A stretch of DNA of 64,000 nucleotides. It comes from Anopheles merus (Eukaryota > Arthropoda > Insecta > Diptera > Culicidae). The notes under the pieces were generated by a model. That model was not told the origin of the DNA and made no database searches. It saw only the letters and a program-made list of their open reading frames with translations. Each line of letters starts with the position of its first letter. Within the stretch, counting starts at the first letter, position 1. The stretch spans positions 57,798,779-57,862,778 of the forward strand of contig NC_054082.1 of assembly GCF_017562075.2 (NCBI RefSeq), read 5' to 3'. A program made the position numbers and the translations under genes. Of the stretch, positions 40,600-52,792 are shown piece after piece.

Positions 40600-43194
40600 A
40601 GTACACTTTAATGAGACACATCGTCGAGACGCTGATGGAAGATTTTGGGTTCGCCTTCCATTCAAACCCAATTGCGAGAAGTTAGGTGATTCAAAAGAGA
40701 TAGCCATGAAGAGGCTAAGTACAATAGAAAGACGCCTAGCTAAACAACCAGAACTTTGAGAACAATATTCAATATTCATGCGTGAATATACAGAATTGGG
40801 TCATATGAGAAAAATTTCGAAAATGAAGAAGGCGATGCGAATGATGCCTATTACATACCACATCATTATGTACTGAAGCCGTCGAGCACAACCACGAAGC
40901 TTAGAGTAGTTTTCGATGGATCAGCAGCTACGTCGAATGGTATAGCACTTAATAATATTTTACGGAAAGAGCCGACGGTTCAAAGAGAACTATTTACAAT
41001 ATTATTGAGTTCGAGAAGTTTTCGATATGCCATAACTGCTGATATACCCAAAATGTATCGGCAAATTCGAGTGCTTTCACCAGATACTCGATTTCAAAGA
41101 ATTCTTTGGCGATATTGCGCTGAAGATCCAATTGTCGTTTACGAATTGGAAACAGTAACGTATGGCTTGACACCATCCCCCTTTCAAGCAACTATGTCAT
41201 TGTTGCAGACAGCATTATATCATAAAGATGAGTTCCCAGAAGCAGCAAGGGTGCTGGAACAAAATACATACGTTGATGATATAATCGCCGGTGAAAATGA
41301 TTTAGATCGTGCATGCAAGCTACAGAGAGACTTAGAAAAGATTCTAGCAAAGGCTTGCTTTGGTGCTCACAAGTGGTGTTCAAATAGTAGAGAAGTGTTA
41401 GAAAATATCGCGGAAGGAGATCGGGGCTTCAAATTAGAGGTGATAGATAAAAGCTCACCAATCTTAGTGAAAACGCTTGGCGTAGTGTGGAATCCTGATA
41501 AAGATTGGTATTCATTTGACGTTACTTGCAGTCAGCAAGAAGCGAATACGAGACGTAAAATATTGAGTGAAGTCGCAAAAATCTATGATGTGCTAGGACT
41601 GGTAGGCCCTGTTATAACGTTGGCAAAATTAATACTTCGAGAAGTAAGTGAGCTTAGAACTGGGTGGGATGAGATAGTGCCGCAAGTTATTATTAATAAG
41701 TGGATTTGCCTTCGTAATGAACTGTTTCATTTGAACCATTTGAAAGTGCCACGCTGGATTTTTGCGATTAATACTAAGGTGATTGAGCTCCATGGGTTTG
41801 CGGACGCTTCTGACAATGCGTACGGAGCTTGTGTTTATAGTCGATGCATCAATGACGATGATAGTGTAACAATGAATCTAATATGTAGCAAATCGCGCCT
41901 ATTGCCAACTAAAATAGAAAAACGAAAGGCTATCACAACACCACGTGCAGAGCTACTTGCTGCACAGTTACTAGCTAGATTGGTTGTAAAAGTGATAGAA
42001 GCAATTGATGTGTCATTTAACAAAGTGCATTTGTGGACAGACTCACAAATTGTGGAAGCGTGGATACGTCACCCTCCAGAACAATTACAAACCTACGTGG
42101 CGAATCGTGTTAGAGAAATTCAGGGGTTTACAAAGGACTTTACATGGCGTTATATAACTTCGAGAAATAATCCTGCCGATATAATTTCGCGTGGTGAAAC
42201 TCCCAAACGATTGTTGACTAATGAAGGTTGGTGGTATGGGCCCTCCGTCTTAAGAAAAAAGAGTGTAGTTGAAATGCGTGGGATTCCAGAAAATGATTTT
42301 GAGGTTCCTGAGTTAAAGGGCAAGGTTACGTTGATTGCTGCAAGTATGAAAGGAGTAAAGTTGAATTTTGAATTTACCAGTGACTATAAAAGACTGTTAC
42401 GAATGATGGTGTATATAGTGCGTTTTGCGAAATACAGAGTGTCTAAAGGAAGCGACTTAAAGAAAGATTTACCAACAAGTGCAGATTTAGAGGACAGTTT
42501 GAAGGTAATAGTGCGGTGTATTCAACGTGAATCATTTGCGAGTGTTTTTCGAGCGTTAGAAAATGGTAATACGAAACATGAACTATTGAGCTTGAGACCA
42601 TTTATTGATCCAGTGGATAAGTTATTGAGGGTTGGAGGACGGTTGAAAAGTGCATTTATTCCATATGATAGTCGACATCAAATGCTGTTACCAGCAAACC
42701 ATAGGTTTGTAGAGATTCTTGTGCGACATTTACATGAAACGAACCTACACCAAGGACAAAAGGGATTGTTAGCAGTGGTTCGTCAACGGTTCTGGCCGCT
42801 AAGAGTAAAATCTACTATTAGAAAAGTGATTGCGAAGTGTGTTACTTGTTTCCGAGCAAACCCTACTACCATTGAGCAGTTGATGGGTGATTTACCGTCC
42901 TACCGGGTACAACCAGCCCCAGTGTTTCATCAAACTGGTGTAGATTTTGCTGGACCATTTCTAATCAAATCTAGTGCTACTGGAAGAAAGCCATCGATTA
43001 TAAAGACTTATGTGTGTTTGTTTGTGTGCATGATTACTCGTGCAATACACATTGAGCTAGTTTCCGACCTATCGACCGATGCATTTTTGGCGGCCCTGCG
43101 TCGTTTTATAAGCCGTAGAGGCCTTCCTCTTAGAATCTTTTCAGATAACGCAACAAACTTCGTTGGAGCGCACAACGAGTTGGAAGAACTGGCT
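40600..43194 (+). pseudogene. BEL pol: RT, RNase H, partial integrase, copy 1 (fused to CR1)
   Basis: Contains RT (ADIPKMYRQI, catalytic YVDD at about 41269-41280), RNase H (HGFADASDNAYGAC; LWTDSQIV), and integrase with HHCC finger and first catalytic motifs (VDFAGPF; FSDNATNF). Early damage shared with the other copies: TGA at 40757-40759 and a frameshift at about 40805-40815. From there the frame is open to the junction at 43194 and continues by chance in frame into CR1 ORF2 to 43695, giving an uninterrupted chimeric frame of roughly 900 codons. Confidence 0.9.
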
Positions 43195-45796
43195 GCACAC
43201 AATGTATATCGAAGCTATAATAGACAACTTCACTCTCGTTTTTTGATCCGTATACAGTTCAGCTTAAGAAGAAAACCGAAAAAAATTTGGAGGTATGTCG
43301 ACACAAAACGGAAAAACAGCTCCCTGCTAGCTATAGTTTCCTTTAATGGAACAACTTCGTATACCAAAGAGGAAACCTGCAATTTATTTGCCGATCGTTT
43401 CATGAGTTCATTTGCCACTGAAGCTCCTGGCTTCTCATTGGTTGCTGCTCTCAACAACGTGCCCTCCGACGCTGTCGATGTTAATGTGCGTGACATAAAC
43501 ATCTCCAGAGATTCTGTGCTAAAGGTGCTCAAGCAGGTCAAACCATCCTACAACCCTGGATCTGATGGTATTCCAACCGCAGTTCTTGCCAAATGCAGCG
43601 AAGTTTTGGCCGGACCTTTGGCTCGTATCTTCACACTTTCGCTCAATCAGCGTACCAGCAGCATGGAAATCGTCCTACATGTTTCCTGTGCATAAAAAGG
43701 GGGATAAGAGCTTAGTGGAAAACTACCGTGGCATTACTACTTTGCCTGCAGGTGCTAAGGTTTTTGAAGTCGTCGTCCAGAACTCGCTCTTGAACTGTTG
43801 CCGCTCGCTGATATCAACACGCCAACACGGGTTCTTCCCTCGCCGCAGTGTGACCACCAATTTGGTAGAGTTTGCATCTCACTGCCATGCTGCATTCGCT
43901 TCGGGAGCCCAGATGGATGTCATCTATACCGACCTTAAGGCTGCCTTTGATCGGGTGAATCATCGCTTGTTGTTGGCGAAAATTGCTCGTCTTGGATTCT
44001 CTACCCCTTTAGTGGAGTGGTTCGAATCTTACCTCACCAATCGTCGATATCGCGTCAAAGTTTATTGTATGACATCTAGGGAATTCGTGAGTTGTTCAGG
44101 CGTGCCACAGGGTAGTAACCTTGGACCCTTGCTGTTTTCTCTATTTTTCAATGACGTTGCTACTGTAGTAAGGGAATCTGAATGTTTATTGTATGCGGAC
44201 GATTTTAGACTTTTTTTCCTGTGAGGTGTTTTGGTGATTGTCTTGTCCTGCAAGCATCGATCGACTCTTTTTCCGACTGGTGTCTGAACAACGACCTACA
44301 AATTTCTGTTGATAAATGTTTGTCCATGTCGTTTCACCGTTTTAATTGTCCAATAGTGTTTAACTCCTGCATCTCCGGTACACAATTACAACGACACAGT
44401 GCAGTAAAAGACTTAGGAGTTACTCTTGACCGTAAACTTGACTTTCATGTGTATCATAACGAAATTATTGACAGAGCGAACAGAATCCCAAGCGAAATTT
44501 TTCGGGGATAATGAATACAACCTCATGCCATCTCTCTCTATTCATCAGCCCTACTCTCTCACACGAATCGATGAACTTTTACACATCTCTTTGTTCATTG
44601 TATTATATTTGAAGGGTTTAAAAGTGATAGATAACAATTCATGTTCATGAAGTAGTTATGGTCAAATGTTAATGGTGTAATGTTTGTACCATGGTCGACC
44701 TGAGTTCAATTCCATTTTTATTGTTTTTATTGATGATTTAAAGTTTTCTTTTATTTTTAAAACATCCACCTCCAATAACTTCAAACCCATTTACTCCTTG
44801 TTAGAAATACGTGTTTAATAGTTTATCTGTTACTTTTATTGTTTTATTTATTTCTTTTCATTCATTTAGTATCAGTACCCCTTCATACAACCAAACCAGT
44901 AAATAGCACGATAATGAATAATAATATGGTGGCGCAACTGGCAAAGTGATTCGAAGTAGAACTAGCGATGTGGTTGGTAGCATCAAGGATGAAGCATGAG
45001 CATGAATTGGAACATGAGTGGAGGGAGTGAATCCGAATGTTCATTTCTATTTTTAGCTCTTTTTGCATGGGTTAATCTTTCACGTGTGTTCACTATCTCC
45101 GAAAATGATCTGTATTTCGTTGGTCTTTTCGGGGATAATTCGTTAACGAATTATCCCCGAAAAGACCAGCTAAAACCAGCGTGGTCGGGAGCTTGGGATG
45201 CTAGGATATATACGCAGGCAGTCGAGAGAATTCTCCGACCCACATTGTCTTGTCACACTCTACAAATCACTAGTCAGATCCATCTTAGAATACTCCTCAG
45301 TAGTTTGGTGCCCATCGTCGTCGTTATGGTCGAATAAGATTGAGTCAGTGCAGAAAAAATCACCCATTTGGTCTTACGGTTCACACCCTGGCGTAACGTA
45401 GCAGCGAGACCTAGTTATCATGCCCGGTGTTTAATTTTTGGACTCGAATCTCTCGCTACTCGTCGCGAATCGGCGCAAATATTGTTCATAAAAAAAATCA
45501 TCCTAGGAGAGGTAGATTCACCGGACCTTTTAGCTAGAGTTAATTTCCACGTGCCTGCTCGTATTTTAAGAAACTTTAGGCTACTAAGAGTTGACCAAAC
45601 TAGACGTGCATATAGCGATAATGAACCTTTGACTGCGATGGCTATCCGATTTAATGCGCACTATGACTCTTTCGACTAGAATTCCCTAGGTTAACCTGTT
45701 TTTCTTGTTGTGACACTCTTAGTTATTTATTTTGTGCTGATGTTACATTGTACCGTGATGCTTTATGTTATTATAAGTTTAGTTTATAAGATCAGT
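43192..45796 (+). pseudogene. Duplicated CR1 element 3 (RT and 3' UTR), without gypsy insertion
   Basis: Second copy of the CR1 3' half (matches 30313-30529 plus 36346-38733). It preserves the uninterrupted target (CATGAGTTCATTTG, around 43401-43414) of the gypsy insertion. The reverse transcriptase is frameshifted at the same places as unit 1 (about 43650 and the T run near 44212). It contains the duplicated inverted-repeat element (44487-45197) and ends in BEL copy 2. Confidence 0.9.
44487..45197. mobile_element. 711-bp inverted-repeat element, copy 2
   Basis: Duplicate of 37423-38134 with a one-base indel in a T run. Same CCCAAGC/GCTTGGG ends, AT flanks and 48-bp palindrome (45121-45168). 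It is a by-product of the tandem duplication, not an independent insertion. Confidence 0.75.
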
Positions 45797-46002
45797 TGTT
45801 AGATGTAATCGGTGAGTAGTGCACCGACCGCTATAGACGCACATCGATCATCCTCGCTGGATGCTATGACAGCGAGATCAATAGGACAATGTATGTGCGC
45901 GTTAGACGGAAGATAAAAAGCGAAGCACGCGGTTCAAGCAAATAGCAACTGTGAAGTATAAAGATAAAATAAAAGTGAACTTAATTGAAATATCATCAAA
46001 CA
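45797..46002 (+). repeat. 5' LTR of BEL copy 2
   Basis: 206 bp; duplicate of 38734-38939. It is the outer end of the left arm of the BEL palindrome. Confidence 0.85.
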
Positions 46003-46076
46003 TTTATGGTCCTTCGAACCGGATAAGGTGCAATAAGTGATAAATTACAACGAAAAGTAAATATCATATTAAACGA

Positions 46077-47656
46077 TCACTGATAGATGCACGAGTACAG
46101 CTGCTCAAGACAAAGGTCGAGGAAGTGGTGGCGAGCGAATACGACAGTGTAAGCGTTGCTGTGTGCTTGAAGAGAGTCAACGACCTGTCCACGCAGTATG
46201 TGGAATTGCAAGAAGCGATTGTGGATGAGTGCGAAAACGAGCAGCATCGAAAGGATATTGTGGATCATCAAATTACATTCGATGAAATTACATCAAATAT
46301 GCAAACCGCTTTACTAAAAATTGATAATCGTTTTGGGGGAGCTGCCGAAGAGAAAACGTCGGAACAAAATGAAGGAAACGAACAAAATGGTGCAGGCGCC
46401 ATCAAATTGTTAGCTGAGAACTAAGGCAGAGGTACGAAAAACCGTTAGAGGAAGCTGTGAAACATATCGATCGATTCATGAAGCAACCGGCAATTGTTAA
46501 ACCATCGGCAAGCGGCTTACGATCATTGCATGATATTTCCGACGAAGTGCTACGAGCACTGGCGGCTATGAAGCAAGAAGGACGGGATATTTGGCTAATA
46601 CATATTCTTATAGAGAAGCTAGATCCTGAAACAAAGCAGCTGTGGTGTCTTAAGCAAGCCGAAGAAGGTGATAATGTGATGAAGTTGGACATATTTCTGA
46701 AGTTTATCGATGATCAAAGCTCAGCGTTGTTTATGGCAAAACCACTTCCAGAAAGACCAGTAGTAGCAAGATATGAGAGACGTGAAGCATCTAAAGCATT
46801 GACAGTTGGCGTTGTTGAGAACTCAGTTAAATTTTGTGGCATTTGTCAAGGCGCACATACTGATCTAAGAAAACAGCCATTTGATAGAACGATTGAACGA
46901 CCCAATTGCTTAGTCGTGTCCCAAGAAAAGGAACAAAGACAAGATAATGTTATAACAGAAGGAATTAGTAGAAGTGAAGAACATGTACAAACAATTCTTA
47001 GTGCGAGCACTGTTCCAAAATCGAAGGGGCAAATTTTATTATCCACTGCTATGGTTGATATTTACGATGATTCGGGAAACCGATTTGCTTGTAGAGCCCT
47101 TTTGGATTCAGGATCGCAACTTAATTTCATCACGACTAGAATGGCAAATATTATGACTCAAAAAAGAAGAAATATTGACTGCGTAGTAAGTGGCTTTAAT
47201 GGAAATGAAGTGCGTATTTTACAAGATATGAATATCAACATAGCATCACGCATAGAAAAATGTATGTTGAATATTGATGTGCTCATCACTCCTAAGATCA
47301 CGAACGAATTGCCTGAAAGATCATTTGATATTTCTGAATGGAATATTCCTACCGATATCGAGCTAGCTGATCCTACCTTTAACATGAGAGGAAAGGTAGA
47401 TATATTGATCGGATCAGAATGGTTTTGGAATCCGGTTAAGCCTAATCAGTTTGAGATGGGAAAGAGTCTTCCTATACTAACCAAAACATCGCTTGGATGG
47501 ATAGCTGGAGGAGTCATTAATACTAATGTTCAAGTAATAGCGCAAACATTCTGTTTAACGAATAACGATACACTAGCTGATATACTTACAAATTTCTATA
47601 AGATAGAAACATGTGATGAATGCTTTAATGTGTTTAAACGTACGAGACGACGATGA
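46077..47656 (+). pseudogene. BEL gag and protease region, copy 2
   Basis: Same layout as copy 1: coiled-coil part without start codon, central deletion, then 46457-47656 open for 399 codons, because the codon that is TAA in copies 1 and 3 is TCA here (about 47246-47248). The protease motif LLDSGSQLNFI is present. The frame ends in the same 10-bp length difference against copy 3, near 47620-47650. Confidence 0.85.
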
Positions 47657-47662
47657 AACTGT

Positions 47663-50651
47663 AGTACACTTTAATGAGACACATCGTCGAGACGCTGATG
47701 GAAGATTTTGGGTTCGCCTTCCATTCAAACCCAATTGCGAGAAGTTAGGTGATTCAAAAGAGATAGCCATGAAGAGGCTAAGTACAATAGAAAGACGCCT
47801 AGCTAAACAACCAGAACTTTGAGAACAATATTCAATATTCATGCGTGAATATACAGAATTGGGTCATATGAGAAAAATTTCGAAAATGAAGAAGGCGATG
47901 CGAATGATGCCTATTACATACCACATCATTATGTACTGAAGCCGTCGAGCACAACCACGAAGCTTAGAGTAGTTTTCGATGGATCAGCAGCTACGTCGAA
48001 TGGTATAGCACTTAATAATATTTTACGGAAAGAGCCGACGGTTCAAAGAGAACTATTTACAATATTATTGAGTTCGAGAAGTTTTCGATATGCCATAACT
48101 GCTGATATACCCAAAATGTATCGGCAAATTCGAGTGCTTTCACCAGATACTCGATTTCAAAGAATTCTTTGGCGATATTGCGCTGAAGATCCAATTGTCG
48201 TTTACGAATTGGAAACAGTAACGTATGGCTTGACACCATCCCCCTTTCAAGCAACTATGTCATTGTTGCAGACAGCATTATATCATAAAGATGAGTTCCC
48301 AGAAGCAGCAAGGGTGCTGGAACAAAATACATACGTTGATGATATAATCGCCGGTGAAAATGATTTAGATCGTGCATGCAAGCTACAGAGAGACTTAGAA
48401 AAGATTCTAGCAAAGGCTTGCTTTGGTGCTCACAAGTGGTGTTCAAATAGTAGAGAAGTGTTAGAAAATATCGCGGAAGGAGATCGGGGCTTCAAATTAG
48501 AGGTGATAGATAAAAGCTCACCAATCTTAGTGAAAACGCTTGGCGTAGTGTGGAATCCTGATAAAGATTGGTATTCATTTGACGTTACTTGCAGTCAGCA
48601 AGAAGCGAATACGAGACGTAAAATATTGAGTGAAGTCGCAAAAATCTATGATGTGCTAGGACTGGTAGGCCCTGTTATAACGTTGGCAAAATTAATACTT
48701 CGAGAAGTAAGTGAGCTTAGAACTGGGTGGGATGAGATAGTGCCGCAAGTTATTATTAATAAGTGGATTTGCCTTCGTAATGAACTGTTTCATTTGAACC
48801 ATTTGAAAGTGCCACGCTGGATTTTTGCGATTAATACTAAGGTGATTGAGCTCCATGGGTTTGCGGACGCTTCTGACAATGCGTACGGAGCTTGTGTTTA
48901 TAGTCGATGCATCAATGACGATGATAGTGTAACAATGAATCTAATATGTAGCAAATCGCGCCTATTGCCAACTAAAATAGAAAAACGAAAGGCTATCACA
49001 ACACCACGTGCAGAGCTACTTGCTGCACAGTTACTAGCTAGATTGGTTGTAAAAGTGATAGAAGCAATTGATGTGTCATTTAACAAAGTGCATTTGTGGA
49101 CAGACTCACAAATTGTGGAAGCGTGGATACGTCACCCTCCAGAACAATTACAAACCTACGTGGCGAATCGTGTTAGAGAAATTCAGGGGTTTACAAAGGA
49201 CTTTACATGGCGTTATATAACTTCGAGAAATAATCCTGCCGATATAATTTCGCGTGGTGAAACTCCCAAACGATTGTTGACTAATGAAGGTTGGTGGTAT
49301 GGGCCCTCCGTCTTAAGAAAAAAGAGTGTAGTTGAAATGCGTGGGATTCCAGAAAATGATTTTGAGGTTCCTGAGTTAAAGGGCAAGGTGACGTTGATTG
49401 CTGCAAGTATGAAAGGAGTAAAGTTGAATTTTGAATTTACCAGTGACTATAAAAGACTGTTACGAATGATGGTGTATATAGTGCGTTTTGCGAAATACAG
49501 AGTGTCTAAAGGAAGCGACTTAAAGAAAGATTTACCAACAAGTGCAGATTTAGAGGACAGTTTGAAGGTAATAGTGCGGTGTATTCAACGTGAATCATTT
49601 GCGAGTGTTTTTCGAGCGTTAGAAAATGGTAATACGAAACATGAACTATTGAGCTTGAGACCATTTATTGATCCAGTGGATAAGTTATTGAGGGTTGGAG
49701 GACGGTTGAAAAGTGCATTTATTCCATATGATAGTCGACATCAAATGCTGTTACCAGCAAACCATAGGTTTGTAGAGATTCTTGTGCGACATTTACATGA
49801 AACGAACCTACACCAAGGACAAAAGGGATTGTTAGCAGTGGTTCGTCAACGGTTCTGGCCGCTAAGAGTAAAATCTACTATTAGAAAAGTGATTGCGAAG
49901 TGTGTTACTTGTTTCCGAGCAAACCCTACTACCATTGAGCAGTTGATGGGTGATTTACCGTCCTACCGGGTACAACCAGCCCCAGTGTTTCATCAAACTG
50001 GTGTAGATTTTGCTGGACCATTTCTAATCAAATCTAGTGCTACTGGAAGAAAGCCATCGATTATAAAGACTTATGTGTGTTTGTTTGTGTGCATGATTAC
50101 TCGTGCAATACACATTGAGCTAGTTTCCGACCTATCGACCGATGCATTTTTGGCGGCCCTGCGTCGTTTTATAAGCCGTAGAGGCCTTCCTCTTAGAATC
50201 TTTTCAGATAACGCAACAAACTTCGTTGGAGCGCACAACGAGTTGGAAGAACTGGCTAAGATGTTTGCTGAGGAAGAAAATGCTAAGAGAATCGTTTACG
50301 AGTGTACCAGCCGCGGAATAGAATGGTCATTTATTCCTCCGAGGAGTCCCCATTTCGGCGGGATTTGGGAAGCTGGTGTAAAACAAGTGAAACATCACCT
50401 TACTCGCGTCGTAGGGGGCCATTGATTATCCTATGAGGAACTGAATACGACTCTTATTCAGATAGAAGCAGTACTCAATTCAAGGCCTTTATCTCCTTGT
50501 TCTAACGATCCTTGCGATTTAACAGCCGTAACACCCGCACATTTTTTGATAGGGCGAGCAATGCAAACAGCAGCTGAACCATCATATTTAGATTTAAAAT
50601 TATCCAGACTGTCTAGATGGCAACTTGTGCAAACAATGGTACAGCAATTTT
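47663..50651 (+). pseudogene. BEL pol: RT, RNase H, integrase, copy 2
   Basis: The longest BEL pol in the window. Ancestral breaks: TGA at 47820-47822 and a frameshift near 47868-47878. From there 785+ codons are open: RT YVDD at residues 89-92 of the frame beginning at 48068, RNase H, integrase HHCC finger (HETNLHQGQKG to CVTCFRAN), and catalytic DNATNF with the later FGGIWEAGVKQVK region around the third acidic residue. A TGA at 50423-50425 interrupts before the C-terminal region. The enzymes would bind and copy BEL RNA in the particle; this copy is inactive. Confidence 0.9.
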
Positions 50652-50822
50652 GGGTAAATCACCCATCAACTGCTCAATGGTAGTAGGGTTTGCTCGGAAA
50701 CAAGTAACACACTTCGCAATCACTTTCCTAATAGTAGATTTTACTCTTAGCGGCCAGAACCGTTGACGAACCACTGCTAACAATTCCTTTTGTCCTTGGT
50801 GTAGGTTCGTTTCATGTAAATG

Positions 50823-52792
50823 TCACACAAGAATCTCTACAAACCTATGGTTTGCTGGTAACAGCATCTGATGTCGACTATCATACGGAATAAATGCACT
50901 TTTCAACCGTCCTCCAACCCTCAATAACTTATCCACTGGATCAATAAATGGTCTCAAGCTCAATAGTTCATGTTTCGTATTACCATTTTCTAACGCTCGA
51001 AAAACACTCGCAAATGATTCACGTTGAATACACCGCACTATTACCTTCAAACTGTCCTCTAAATCTGCACTTGTTGGTAAATCTTTCTTTAAGTCGCTTC
51101 CTTTAGACACTCTGTATTTCGCAAAACGCACTATATACACCATCATTCGTAACAGTCTTTTATAGTTACTGGTAAATTCAAAATTCAACTTTACTCCTTT
51201 CATACTTGCAGCAATCAACGTCACCTTGCCCTTTAACTCAGGAACCTCAAAATCATTTTCTGGAATCCCACGCATTTCAACTACACTCTTTTTTCTTAAG
51301 ACGGAGGGCCCATACCACCAACCTTCATTAGTCAACAATCGTTTGGGAGTTTCACCACGCGAAATTATATCGGCAGGATTATTTCTCGAAGTTATATAAC
51401 GCCATGTAAAGTCCTTTGTAAACCCCTGAATTTCTCTAACACGATTCGCCACGTAGGTTTGTAATTGTTCTGGAGGGTGACGTATCCACGCTTCCACAAT
51501 TTGTGAGTCTGTCCACAAATGCACTTTGTTAAATGACACATCAATTGCTTCTATCACTTTTACAACCAATCTAGCTAGTAACTGTGCAGCAAGTAGCTCT
51601 GCACGTGGTGTTGTGATAGCCTTTCGTTTTTCTATTTTAGTTGGCAATAGGCGCGATTTGCTACATATTAGATTCATTGTTACACTATCATCGTCATTGA
51701 TGCATCGACTATAAACACAAGCTCCGTACGCATTGTCAGAAGCGCCCGCAAACCCATGGAGCTCAATCACCTTAGTATTAATCGCAAAAATCCAGCGTGG
51801 CACTTTCAAATGGTTCAAATGAAACAGTTCATTACGAAGGCAAATCCACTTATTAATAATAACTTGCGGCACTATCTCATCCCACCCAGTTCTAAACTCA
51901 CTTACTTCTCGAAGTATTAATTTTGCCAACGTTATAACAGGGCCTACCAGTCCTAGCACATCATAGATTTTTGCGACTTCACTCAATATTTTACGTCTCG
52001 TATTCGCTTCTTGCTGACTGCAAGTAACGTCAAATGAATACCAATCTTTATCAGGATTCCACACTACGCCAAGCGTTTTCACTAAGATTGGTGAGCTTTT
52101 ATCTATCACCTCTAATTTGAAGCCCCGATCTCCTTCCGTGATATTTTCTAACACTTCTCTACTATTTGAACACCACTTGTGAGCACCAAAGCAAGCCTTT
52201 GCTAGAATCTTTTCTAAGTCTCTCTGTAGCTTGCATGCACGATCTAAATCATTTTCACCGGCGATTATATCATCAACGTATGTATTTTGTTCCAGCACCC
52301 TTGCTGCTTCTGGGAACTCATCTTTATGATCTAATGCTGTCTGCAACAATGACATAGTTGCTTGAAAGGGGGATGGTGTCAAGCCATACGTTACTGTTTC
52401 CAATTCGTAAACGACAATTGGATCTTCAGCGCAATATCGCCAAAGAATTCTTTGAAATCGAGTATCTGGTGAAAGCACTCGAATTTGCCGATACATTTTG
52501 GGTATATCAGCAGTTATGGCATATCGAAAACTTCTCGAACTCAATAATATTGTAAATAGTTCTCTTTGAACCGTCGGCTCTTTCCGTAAAATATTATTAA
52601 GTGCTATACCATTCGACGTAGCTGCTGATCCATCGAAAACTACTCTAAGCTTCGTGGTTGTGCTCGACGGCTTCAGTACATAATGATGTGGTATGTAATA
52701 GGCATCATTCGCATCGCCTTCTTCATTTTCGAAATTTTTCTCATATGACCCAATTCTGTATATTCACGCATGAATATTGAATATTGTTCTCA
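50823..52792 (-). pseudogene. BEL pol, copy 3
   Basis: Reverse-strand RT, RNase H and start of integrase. 50823-52544 is open for 573 codons; a CGA-to-TGA change at 50823-50825 stops it in the integrase finger. Substitutions absent from copies 1 and 2 include Asp-to-Gly in the RNase H HGFADASD motif, which changes a key acidic residue. The shared TGA is at 52790-52792. Confidence 0.85.

Larger units (their letters stand above)
38734..43194 (+). mobile_element. BEL/Pao element, copy 1, truncated at duplication junction
   Basis: Starts with a 206-bp LTR (38734-38939, TGTTAGATG to AAACA) in the 3' UTR of CR1 element 3. A primer site TGGTCCTTCGAACCGG follows at 38944. Gag and pol are damaged. 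It ends at 43194 inside the integrase, where CR1 sequence begins. No 3' LTR is present. Confidence 0.9.
30313..50254 (+). repeat. Tandem duplication of a 7,063-bp CR1+BEL block
   Basis: Unit 1 runs from 30313 to 43194 and includes the later gypsy insertion (5,816 bp with its TSD). Unit 2 starts at the junction 43192-43194 and runs collinearly through CR1 and BEL to about 50254, the counterpart of the unit 1 end. Corresponding positions differ by 7,063 bp (7,064 locally, owing to compensating one-base indels). The junction joins BEL integrase to CR1 ORF2 with a shared GCT. Confidence 0.9.
45797..50651 (+). mobile_element. BEL/Pao element, copy 2
   Basis: LTR at 45797-46002, primer site at 46007, gag and pol. 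It extends further into the integrase and beyond than copy 1, to 50651, where the sequence turns into the inverted copy 3. No 3' LTR is present. 50426-50651 continues the integrase C-terminal region (SYEELNTTLIQIEAVLNSRP, then PAHFLIGR) after a TGA at 50423-50425. Confidence 0.9.

Noticed and set aside
36342..50254. Assembly error as sole explanation for the CR1+BEL duplication
   Set aside because: The two units differ by substitutions and small indels (for example T-run lengths and the gypsy insertion), which argues for a real duplication, although read evidence is needed to be certain.
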